Below, piece after piece: positions 40,101 through 49,214 of a DNA stretch of 64,000 nt (position 1 is its first letter; every line of letters begins with the position of its first letter). The stretch covers positions 167,627,310 through 167,691,309 of the forward strand of contig NC_134837.1 in NCBI RefSeq assembly GCF_004210375.1. The letters are read 5' to 3'. Source of the stretch: Tachypleus tridentatus (taxonomy: Eukaryota > Arthropoda > Merostomata > Xiphosura > Limulidae). The position numbers and the translations under genes are program-made. The notes under the pieces are model-generated. The model did no database searches, had not been told where the DNA came from, and was given only the letters and a program-made list of their open reading frames with translations.

Positions 40101-43100
40101 GTTACACAAACTACACATTGGTGCATCAGTTCCAGATAAAAGAAAACGATGAGTTAAAAAACTGTGACCAATGCGTAGTCTAGTTAGAACAACTTCCTCC
40201 TTCCGAACTTTACGGAAGCTAGACAGCAAAAGCCCAATATAGGGTTTTATTTGAAAAAGCTTGTTTTCACATTGCTCACTCCAAGTCGACTGCCAGCTGG
40301 CACGGAGCCGAACCTTGAATACAGGACCACAGTCCATGTATGGGACAGGCACAGCAGATTTAGTTGCAGTGTCAGTGAGCTCGTTCCCACGAATACCAAT
40401 ATGGCCTGGTATCCAGAAAACTGGATAGAAGTTAAAGAGAAATAGTTCAGTCAGTTTTGAATATTGGCAAGTACAGGGTGTGAACTGATGTGAAGCGATT
40501 CCAGGGTCAGTGGAGAACAAAGCAAGTGAGTATAAATAGTGCAGTTTGAATATTGCTTAGCTTCTGTGCGATCCAGGGCAAGAGAAATGGCATACAGTTT
40601 AGAAGTGAACACAAGTTGCAGAGGGGATTCTGCATGCAACCACAGAACCACAACAAACCATGGCAGAGGCCACACAGTCACCTGATTTCAAACCATCTGT
40701 ATAAATAAAAATAGAAAGATGGTTCAAAAGATGTTCAGCAAATAACAGACAGTATTTCCAATCAGAAGTGTCTACTTTTCTTAGATGACTTAAAGATAGG
40801 TCACATTTGGGGACAGTAAGAAGCCATGGTTGGATGGGCTGACCAGTGGATACAGCAATGTTATCCAAGAACAGACCCAATTCATCCAACTCTGCCTAGA
40901 TATGAAGGCCAAAAGGAGCAATGGCAGACCAAAGAAGGTTCATGAGACTCTATGTATAAGCTCTGAACTGGGGAAGTGTGGAAAGCTCCAGTGCAGAACC
41001 GAAGTCCTCGATGATGAATAGGTTCTAGCATCATTAAGACTGATGGTCTGGCAGAGCCATAAACCAGTGATCCACAGTCGAGTTTTGATCAAATAATAGC
41101 ATGATATATCTTTAACATAGAACATCGATCAGCTCCCCAAATGGTGGAAAAGAGAACACGGGGGATGTTCAGTGCTCTTGTACATTTCACCCGTGGCTGC
41201 TTGATGTGTGGTATAAAGGTCAGCTTATAGAAAGCAATGGGGTTTGAGAGTATGGGACATCTTCAAAAAGTATCCTAGGCTCGTTTTTGAGCCTTCCATG
41301 CCATCTGGCAGGCAGGATTCCACCATGGATGAGGATATAGTGGAAAACGTGTTGAGGTTTTAGGAATACATTGAGCTGCTGCTTGTATAATACTGTCAGT
41401 TACTACTGCCACACAGTCATCTTTGATTGCTTACAGACGATGGCAGGATCAAGGTCTGTAAGAGCAGTGAAAGAGGGCCAGTTTGCCTGATCCAGCTTCC
41501 ACTGGGGCATGCAGGTTGGGTGGCATCAACCATGGCCAGTCTCTCTCAAGATTATAGGAAAATGATCACTACCTCGTGAATAATCGTCAACTCTCCATGA
41601 AAAATGGAAAAATAATGAAGGGAAGCAAATTGAGAGACTGACTAGTTGCATGGAAATAAGTAAAAGAACCAGTATTGAAAAGAGATAGGTTGTGATTAGA
41701 GAGCATACGCTCTACAGAGCAACCTCTCCTATCAATATCAGCACTTTCCAAGAGGGAATGATGTCCATTAAAGTCCCCAAGGATTAAAAAGGGAGATGGC
41801 AACTGTCAAATGAGAGCATCAAGGTCTGATTAATCATATGTTTCTTCAGGTGACAGGTAGAAACAGTGATGGTATGACCCAAGGAAACACAGATGGCTAT
41901 GGCCTCCAAGGGTGTGTCAAGTGGCAAAGACAGGGTGGGCACATGCTGATCAACCAACAGTGCCACCCCTCCATGCACTCATCCATTACACAGCCTGTCA
42001 TTTCTGTATAAAAAAAACTGCCGAAAAGCAACTGTATCGGAAGGTTTCAGAAATGTTTCCTGTAAGGAAAGACAAACAGGATGGTAGAAAGCAATCAGTG
42101 TTTTGATGTAATCCAGATTAGAACGTATATCTCAACAGTTCCATTGTATCAGGGTGGCCATTTTTATTTACGTGTAGATGAATTGGGTGGAGAACCCTTC
42201 TGTTTACGACCACGTCTTTTTTCCTTACTGTCCTTATTCGAGGGAGGTTTATTGACCTCCATGGATCCTGCCCTGGGTCAATTAGGCAGTTCTTTTCTGT
42301 TGGAAGTGAGGATGTGAATGAATGATTGTTTTGCATCTTGGGGTGGGAGAAGATTATCTTAGGAAATGCCTGTACCTGGAACCAAAGGATGTGGATCTTG
42401 GGGTTTGGTGGAATGTATATAAGGGACAGAGATAAGTGTTGAAGATGATTCATCAACTTTAATGATGGAGGACAAAAAACTTTTCATTTGTTTGGAGAAT
42501 GATTCTTTTGGAGGCACAGAGAGATCTGTCTACACTCCCACTGTAGTTGTGGAACAAAGTGCAGCAGCATACGTCCGAGATGAGGTGGTGGACAGCAATG
42601 TTAGAGCCTCAAGATAAGTAATGTTATGAATTGTTTTCAAATGCTGCACCTCTTTTTCTTCCAACCATTTATGGCAAGAACAAAAGTAGAATGGGTGAGA
42701 GCCATTGCAATTGATGCAATGAGGGTCCATTTAACACTCATAGGCATCATGGTCCTTGCCACTGCAACAAGCACAGTTTTGAGTAACCAAACCGTTGACA
42801 CTGGAAACATAGCAGAGGGTTTGGAATATATGGCCGTACCCTGCAATTAAGATAACCTGCCTTAATGGTGGCAGGCAGATGTGGTAACGTAAATGTGAGA
42901 ATGAGGACATTGGTCGGCATCATAATTCCATCTTTGCGAGTGGATATACTCCTCACTGCAAAAACTCCTTGGGTGGAGAAACCAGTGAGAATCTCCGACT
43001 GTGGGATGTTCTTCAAATCCCTCTCAACAATAACTCCTCGTCATGAATTCAAAGTAGCATGAAGTGTAACCTCAATAGGTATATCCCCAATTGCCTCTGA

Positions 43101-46100
43101 ATGCAATAGGAGTTCACTGTGTTGATATGTGGATGTTTCCACTAATATGTCACCAGATAGAATCTTCTTTACTGAATTTGCAGAGCCAGCAAGTCCCTCT
43201 GGTCCCTTCTCAATGAAAAAGGGAGACATTTGCCCTAAAGGTTTGTCTGAAAGAGAATGTAGGATAAGAAAATGAGGTACAACAGATGTTACAGATGTTG
43301 AAGATTGCTGCTCAGAATCTTCAAGATGTGGTCATTTAGCTATAGACTGGTTTTTCACTATTTTATTATGATTTTTAATTGGAGCATCTACAATAAAGAG
43401 AGGGAAATTTTGGTGCCCACTGACTCCACCCACCATGGAGCCCTATGAGGGAATGCACTACAATGTCAAACAAGAACACTGCAGCAATGCCAGGGTTTTG
43501 TGTGCATTATACCCAAACACCAGCATCAGATATAATGTCCACAAGACCTGTTGAGAACATCCAACATTGATACTTGGTTGAACCTCACCCAAGTGGACCA
43601 GCTGACTGACCCAAGGGGGCCACCCCAAGGCTGCTTGTCTACCGGCATTCAAGTCCAAAGTTGTGTGTTAGGGACCACCAGGATCTTCTCCTCCCCTTCA
43701 TGGATTGCCATGCATGGCAAACATGTGGGTTGATGTTTAGATTCCAGAGGAGGTAAACTGAAGGAACAGAGCCTTCCCTTGGAGGTCCCCTCATGATGTA
43801 CAGGAATCCACACTGAGGGTGGAAGGGTTGGGAGAAAACAGTAGTATGTAAGGCTCCAACAGAGAAAAATGGGCTATAAAAATGTAGACAGCCATTTGAT
43901 TAACATCACACATGGTTTGATATTGTAAGAGACAGCAGCAAATACATGAAACCTCACAAAAGGAGAAAAACATAAAACTGTGATATAGAAGATAATAAAT
44001 AATCTTAGTAAAAACAGTCCTTAACTAGGAAATCCAAATAACAAAGGAACCACATGGTGTAAAACCAGAGTTGAGGAGTAACTATGGGCTAAAGAGGAGA
44101 AAAGAATGCAAAGGGTATAAGCAAAAATCCCTCACGATATCTCTGGAGATCCTCTGAGAGACAATGTAAGGTAAAAAAGGTACCAAAAAAGCCTATGCAT
44201 AAGATTAATAGTAAATTTGGTAACTGTCCTCCAAAGTGGTAAAAAATAACAAACAATTACTTTTCAAAGAATGTATAGTTTACCTGATGGTAAGAAATGG
44301 CAATAACTGATCAGTACTTAAAAGGTGCAACAAATTAGTCTCCCTGCAGAAATGCAAGGTTAACAAAACAGCAACAACATGAATCTCAGGGGAGGAAGGA
44401 AAACCACAAGTGGTAAAAATATACAACTTAAAATGGAGAAGGAAATAGATGGCAGAAATAAAACACAAATGTGAAACAGAAATTCCAATAATGAATTAAG
44501 CATGGGAGAATCCCCAGGTTGGAAATGGTAATGAACAACAAATTCTAGATACAGAAAAAGGTTAACAAAGTCCTCATCCATCAGTAAAGGCTCTGCAATT
44601 TCAATAGGAATCATGGCAAAATCCAGGGAAAAGATGGACCTGTAACATTCGACCTCACAAGAGAGGAAAGCAGATAAATCCATTAAACAATCTGAAGCCC
44701 ACGAAATATGTTAGTCACTGTTCTAACCACTGATATGGAGAGGTGAACTTCAAGATGCATTGCAGAAATAAAGTAGCATGAATTAAATAAGAAAAATGAA
44801 AAAATTTAGTTGAACAAATCAAAATATATTTAAATGAACCATTTTGGGAGGAAAACAGTCATACACACAGGAATAAACATGAGCATGTTATACTACTATT
44901 GGTTGATGAATGATGCACGATGATTTGCATGTAAAATATACTAATTCCAACGAGTGTTTGAGCACAAAGCTTGTGGCATGCATAAAGAAAAAGTTCTCGT
45001 ATATAGGACAGCACTGAATGTGAATAACTACTCTTGTGGGGGTGAGGTAAGTACTATGTCAATACTATAATACTTTACAATGAATTATATTGTAGCTTTT
45101 GTTATATTTGTAACATTTATAACATTAAGAATAAAAAAAAGAATTAAACAGATCATAATTTGTAGGTTAATCACCATGTTTCTGCCACAATATCCCAACA
45201 AGGCCAACTGTGACACTAAGAACTGTGAAGAATAGAGAAAATTGAAAACTGTCTATAGCAATGTTTGGGACCTGTAAGAAGGTATCTTTGTACCAACTCA
45301 CATGTAAGTTGGGTGATACACACAAAGAGTTTACAAAAACTCCAAATTGTGATTTCTCATTGTAAAATTGAACATTAAAAAATTGTACTAAATCTCAAAC
45401 AAACTGGACAAAATAAGGTGGAGTAATTGTCAAAAACCCTAAAATCATGTTCTTTAGATCATCTTAGCTCTCCCATAATGTCTAAAAATGGCAAGTATAC
45501 CATTGGTGTCTGTCAATGGGTGGGCTACAGAGAAAAGTATTTCTGTATCAAATGTCATGCAAACTGGTCAAATCCCAAACATTATGCTTTTTGTGAGTTC
45601 TGATTTATCTAATGAAAAAAAGACCAAAAATGAGCAAAAACAATTGTTTCTAAGTCAGATGCATAAAAATGTATATTTGTGCCAATTCTGATTGTTGTAA
45701 ATATGACTACATTGGAGACCAAACTAAACATTTAAGGGTAGACATTTGACCCCATAAAATCTTTTCAAAGGCCTAAATAAAAAAGTAAAGAACCAGGCCA
45801 CTGGAACAATGTAAAACCCTATAAAATTTTAAGTCAATCTGCCCAAAAATGAAAGAATGGTTGTTTGTTGAAAAGTGTTTGGAAGATAATAAAAGAAGAA
45901 ACATTAGAAAACAGTATGTTCAGTAGAATCTAAACATAAATGACATCCTTCTGAATGTGTCCAAATACCCTCTATACAAAGGTGCCCTTAATGTCCAGAA
46001 TGAGCCACACAAAACTTGGTTTCATATTGACTATGCTAAATTTCTGAATTTTAAGGCCCCACTTGGGTGTACAAATTTAAAGCCATTTTTTTACATGTAT

Positions 46101-47043
46101 GTAGGCAGTGTTTTTGTGTATACTGTAAAAAACGTTAAATAAATGGAACAAAGAAGTATGTGTTTTTCAATTTTTTTCCATTCCACATGTATGAAAATCA
46201 CATACATGTAAAAAGTTGGCATGCAAAATGGTTCATTGCTCATATAAGGAACAAGACTAAACACAATGGCCTTAATCTAGAAGAACAAGGTGCCCACTAT
46301 TTTGGTTGCAAACAGTAGAAAAAAAAAGGATGAAAAGTCCCACCCTTCATGATGTGATGACTCTTAATAGATGTTCTACTGTCTTTCTGCAGAAACAATA
46401 TAAATCTCATTACTTACACAAGATAAAAATAAGAAAACTCACCAATTCTATGATCAAAAATCACCTTCATCAGAAGAATAAACAGAAATGGAACATATTT
46501 TTCAGCAAGAGACAGCAATGCTCGAACTTCTGGATTATTACGAAGTAGCTCAGAAGCATCCTCTACTGGTCTGCCAACAGAAGGTCCTCTATTTCCAGAG
46601 TTGTTTCTGCTTTCATCTGAAGCAGAAGCCATCTGAATACCAACTCCACCACCAGCAGGGATATTTCTTGCATGTGGTTCTCGTTGTCTGTTACCCATGC
46701 CACTCATATCTATCACAAAGTCTCTTGCAACTTCTGAATTAGAAGCAACACCAGTTGTTGACGTAGATACCGGACTTGGTTCTGTTATGGTACCTTGTAG
46801 CCAGGATGACATGCTTGGTCCACTATCTCTTTCAGAAGAAGCTGGTTCTTCTGCTAATGGATTTATACCTCGAATGACATGGCGTATATCTTCACTGATG
46901 CTCCAAGAGCTAGAATTGGTTATGTTACGTAGTTGGGATGATCCAAGGGACCAGTGGAAATGAAAAGATGGCCGACCTCTGCCAAATGGAAAAAGACGAT
47001 GACTTGGACCATCATGACTTCGACTTTCTTCACGCTCAGCCAT
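19003..47043 (-). CDS. RING-finger transmembrane E3 ubiquitin ligase, RNFT1/RNFT2-like (gene span)
   Basis: Eight coding exons on the - strand: 47043-46443, 35271-35195, 27904-27804, 26684-26531, 22794-22645, 21733-21677, 21027-20926 and 19134-19003. They total 1374 nt, join in frame throughout and give 457 residues, close to human RNFT1/RNFT2 (about 440). The layout is a Ser/Gly/Arg-rich cytosolic N-terminus (1-170), about five hydrophobic segments (170-360) and a C-terminal C3HC4 RING (398-435), then a short tail. The family acts as ER-membrane ubiquitin ligases; human RNFT1 is linked to ER-associated degradation. An acceptor (TTTTACAG) 16 bases before the ATG implies an untranslated 5' exon further right, not located. 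The large introns host the LINE insertions. Confidence 0.93.
20926..21027 (-). CDS. RNFT-like exon 7 (first half of RING finger)
   Basis: 34 codons, with [16 protein letters not shown] then [18 protein letters not shown]. It supplies the first three zinc ligands, Cys398, Cys401 and Cys413. Acceptor CTTTCAG, donor AAG|GTACAT. Confidence 0.95.
21677..21733 (-). CDS. RNFT-like exon 6
   Basis: A small 19-codon exon, [19 protein letters not shown], linking the last membrane segment to the RING. Acceptor GTGCAAG, donor AAG|GTGGTG. It is phase 0 on both sides and of a length compatible with the family's linker. Confidence 0.82.
22645..22794 (-). CDS. RNFT-like exon 5 (conserved region with membrane segment)
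   Basis: 150 bases, 50 codons: [50 protein letters not shown]. This block is strongly conserved in RNFT proteins (the G-K-[FY]-Y-L...E..SQL[YF]R pattern). Acceptor ATTTAG, donor AAG|GTGAGT. Confidence 0.92.
23285..23660 (-). pseudogene. Tc1-like transposase remnant
   Basis: Broken - strand frames resemble the middle and C-terminal part of a Tc1/mariner transposase: an [11 protein letters not shown] block near 23500 and [16 protein letters not shown] at 23380-23330, the degenerate form of the PPQSPDLNPIE...W motif. The catalytic Glu is retained, but frames shift and stops occur. No terminal repeats were found. It lies in RNFT intron 4. Confidence 0.6.
23665..24060 (-). pseudogene. Penelope-like element fragment with GIY-YIG endonuclease remnant
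   Basis: Read on the - strand, combined frames give [14 protein letters not shown] and then KEHRKS-like [20 protein letters not shown] with SQILSRETN. These match the order C..C..YIG...R..EH...H...LSRE in the GIY-YIG endonuclease of Penelope-like retroelements. Stops and frameshifts make it non-functional. Upstream of it (24035-24010) the - strand carries CTGATGA and a GACGTG/CACGT hairpin, a hammerhead-like half motif without the GAAA. Confidence 0.5.
26531..26684 (-). CDS. RNFT-like exon 4 (conserved core; possible GC donor)
   Basis: It encodes [40 protein letters not shown] and [10 protein letters not shown]. The acceptor is TTTTACAG|G. The reading frame into exon 5, which starts in phase 0 at GKYYLFLE, fits only if the exon ends at AAG before GCTAGT. 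The nearest GT would break the frame, so this appears to be a second GC donor. Confidence 0.88.
27804..27904 (-). CDS. RNFT-like exon 3 (membrane segment)
   Basis: 101 bases encoding [33 protein letters not shown] (residues 227-259 plus two bases). The acceptor is TTTTTTTTCAG and the donor is GC|GTAAGT. The hydrophobic stretch matches the third membrane segment of the family. Confidence 0.88.
29065..29345 (-). repeat. Tandem repeat in LINE 3' UTR
   Basis: Two imperfect units at about 165-bp spacing, each containing CGCCAGGA(A/C)GACTAA and GTCACCTGAAGTTGGCC, CCAGTCCTGG on the + strand. The same pair is present in copy 2 at about 39570-39800, so it belongs to the family rather than to this insertion. 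Confidence 0.85.
29465..33119 (-). pseudogene. LINE copy 1 ORF2 (endonuclease, reverse transcriptase, RNase H)
   Basis: Start at [15 protein letters not shown] (33119). Endonuclease motifs: [23 protein letters not shown]. An open 241-codon stretch (31818-31093) holds the reverse transcriptase: [51 protein letters not shown] and the LYVDDF active site. RNase H near 30240-29900 has [28 protein letters not shown] and a trailing NEL...A block. The ORF ends HLDKVLVF-stop at 29465. Interrupting stops include a TGA after [10 protein letters not shown] (shared with copy 2) and a TAG after GHHPL. Confidence 0.9.
33430..34224 (-). pseudogene. LINE copy 1 ORF1 (gag-like, zinc knuckles)
   Basis: A decayed gag-like protein. 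[24 protein letters not shown] and [15 protein letters not shown] form three CCHC-type zinc knuckles, the usual nucleic-acid-binding part of I/Jockey-type ORF1. A frameshift lies near 33715 between the second and third knuckles. Another lies near the start at about 34200, where copy 2 is still open ([15 protein letters not shown]). Confidence 0.8.
35195..35271 (-). CDS. RNFT-like exon 2 (membrane segment; GC donor)
   Basis: The 77 bases encode [18 protein letters not shown] and KREVGKQ (residues 201-226), which aligns with the second hydrophobic segment of RNFT proteins. The acceptor is TTTAG|G. The donor reads AACAG|GCAAGT, a GC donor with an otherwise ideal consensus, and no in-frame GT alternative fits the next exon. 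Confidence 0.88.
35920..39320. other. Strand-asymmetric purine-rich intron block, left part
   Basis: From about 36.4 to 39.3 kb the + strand is markedly rich in A and G (runs such as GGAATGGAAGCAAAGAAAGA). The complementary strand therefore shows long overlapping open frames of Phe, Ser, Leu and His that I regard as composition artefacts. No conserved protein or repeat family was recognised. LINE copy 2 is inserted at its right edge, and similar sequence continues beyond it. Confidence 0.5.
39332..43821 (-). mobile_element. Non-LTR retrotransposon copy 2, internally deleted
   Basis: The same family as 28831-34823, on the - strand in RNFT intron 1. An exact 11-bp target-site duplication, GAAGGGTTGGG, lies at 39321-39331 and 43822-43832. 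The 5' end (CACCCTCAGTGTGG) and 3' end (AACC-type simple repeat) are present. At about 41229 the sequence jumps between points matching 30881 and 32165 of copy 1, so about 1.29 kb covering the reverse-transcriptase core is missing. ORF1 zinc knuckles (43016-42530), endonuclease remnants (42106-41590) and RNase H with [14 protein letters not shown] (40460-40400) survive with stops. Confidence 0.93.
43833..46442. other. RNFT intron 1, right part
   Basis: The first kilobase or so continues the purine-rich composition seen left of LINE copy 2, as expected if LINE inserted into one older block. From about 45.2 kb the sequence is ordinary AT-rich intron with no supported gene or recognised repeat. 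Confidence 0.45.
46443..47043 (-). CDS. RNFT-like exon 1 (start codon, N-terminal domain, first membrane segment)
   Basis: The chosen ATG at 47043-47041 ([12 protein letters not shown]) follows an acceptor at 47060 and is the first Met in frame. It encodes residues 1-200 plus one base. The region is rich in Ser, Gly, Arg and Asn and of low complexity, as in vertebrate RNFTs. It ends in the conserved [17 protein letters not shown] and [18 protein letters not shown], the first hydrophobic helix. The donor is G|GTGAGT at 46442. Confidence 0.93.
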
Positions 47044-47059
47044 GATATTCACTGTTTCA

Positions 47060-49214
47060 CTGTAAAATATAATAAGAAAATAAATAACATAAGTATCTTT
47101 TCTTTCTCATTTTTATTATATTAATTTGACAAATTTATTTTTTATTAGTTTCAATTCTATTTTTGAGTTCTTGATAAGCCTCTTTTACAATTTACATACA
47201 TCTTCTATCAAAACTCAACTCCATAATAATAAGGAGAAATTCTTTCAAACCACTATATGTGTATCAGTTGTTTTAGCCATGACCTTTCAACATAAACTGT
47301 TTTCAATTTTTTGATGAGGCTTAAGGACTTGTACAGAGTATAATCGGTAATGATCTTTACTGTTACTGATCAACCAGATTAAGTGTATCCTCAATTGCTT
47401 CCACTCTGCTCTAAATGAACTGAACAGCCTAGTTTAATCCTAATAACTGAAGATCTCATATGTCATGAAAGAGACTGGACAAATTCCACATTTGAAAAAA
47501 GCATGTCATCCTGTCATTCAAAATGGACAACCAAGGTTGACTGAGAAAAGTCTCCCAAAGTGAGAGTTACAAAAGCATTCACCAAAGGGTTTCTGAAATG
47601 GGAATAAGTCCAATGCAAGACTGAAGGACCACTCCATGGGATGGATCAAAACAAGAAGAAAGTGACAATCTATCATTAGATACAAATGTTAAAATGCATG
47701 ACCAGACACGAGATGAATGATGACAACTGCAAACTCAAGAAAGGAAATACATAGCCACAAAATACAGATTCTGAGAGCATATGCCTCCCTTATGGTTGAC
47801 TGAAGTGATAAACAGATTCACAACAACCAGTTAATTGCAACCAAAGAGGAGAACAAGCCCAAAAGAGCTACAGTATCACCAAAAAATGTGTGTATGTATA
47901 TACACATACACACAATGCTCCCTTAGAGACTAAGCCACCAATATAGTGGTCATATTAAAAACTGCACCAAAAAGAAAGAGGTATATCAGTGGAAAGATGC
48001 AAGTCAGGCCAAAGAGGAGTAGTAGTATATTCCAGAATGTGTTGGAAATTATTGAAGAGAGGAACACAGAGAAAAAGTCAGGCACACACCAAAGAGAATG
48101 CAGGACATGTTGCAACGATTCCTCTAAACACAATGTATACTTGCAAGACTAAAAAAACATCTATGCTCCTACAGAAAATTGTCAGAAAAAATAGACCCAT
48201 ACTGTAAGATAATTAATTTTTTTGTAAAATAACTATAACGGTCATCCATGAAAAGTATACATCGAATGTCAAAAAATATTCCTATTGTGGTAACAGGACT
48301 GTTTCCCTATAAAAAAGTTGATGAGTTGGTTAAAGTGGTGTGGAGATTAGGCATAAAGAATCCACAAACCATAACAATACTGATTCCCCAACATGATTAA
48401 CTCAGAGGAAAGAATGTGTGAAGACATTATGGGATTTAGAATAAATAGGAAAAAAAGAAGTTATCCACATACCTTAACTTTTGTTTCATCCAAATTGGAG
48501 AAGCGTAAAAGTGATGGAAGAAAAAAGAATGCTGCATACCAATATTTCTTAAGTTGGACACCTCTGAAGAGCAAAGTCCTGTTGGAAAGTTGCATGTGAA
48601 CACAGTCCAATGGGAAGACTTTGTGAAATGTAACTGTTATACTCTAAACAAAAAGGATATCTTTATGGTAGGTGTGAATAATATAAGACTATTAATAAGA
48701 AATTCCAAGGATTGTAACCCCATAGAATCACCTTAAGTGTACCTTGAAATGTGTTGTTTAAACCCTCTATGTATAATATAGTGTGTTAGTACTAAAATGA
48801 GAACTGGAGATATAATTTTCCCAAAGGATATGGTCTTCTGAGTTCATGTAAAAGACTGAAAATACAAAATGTTATAATATGTCAATCATTCGTAGTAAAG
48901 TAAAACATCTATGTTGAGTCAATGGAGAAGACTAGCACAAAATGAATTATTCTACGATAAATAAATGAAACCAAGAGGAAGGACAGTAAACTGATAACTA
49001 CAACCCCCAATAACAAAAATGAGATATCTTCAGGAAGAGTTAAGTCAGGTCTATTAAAGGCCTCCAATACCTTGACACCTGCAAAATCACAGAGTTGGGA
49101 GTACAAACATGGATAATTATAATGAACTATTTCAACTCTGCAGGAAATTTGAGACTTCTTAACCCAGAATTTAAAACTGAGTGGAATGAAAGGAAAAAGT
49201 ATTAAGATTCAAAT
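47060..49214. other. DNA upstream of RNFT exon 1, unassigned
   Basis: This region probably contains part of a 5' intron of RNFT, since an acceptor precedes the ATG. No 5' UTR exon or promoter could be picked out. A short near-palindrome of TGTGTATG/CATACACA type lies near 47888-47912. No coding frame with a recognised domain was found. Confidence 0.4.

Noticed and set aside
45480-46142. Open + strand frames in RNFT intron 1
   Set aside because: Short, lacking known domains or splice context, and in ordinary AT-rich intron sequence.
46488-46963. + strand open frames opposite RNFT exon 1
   Set aside because: They are antisense shadows of a well-supported coding exon and have no recognisable domains.
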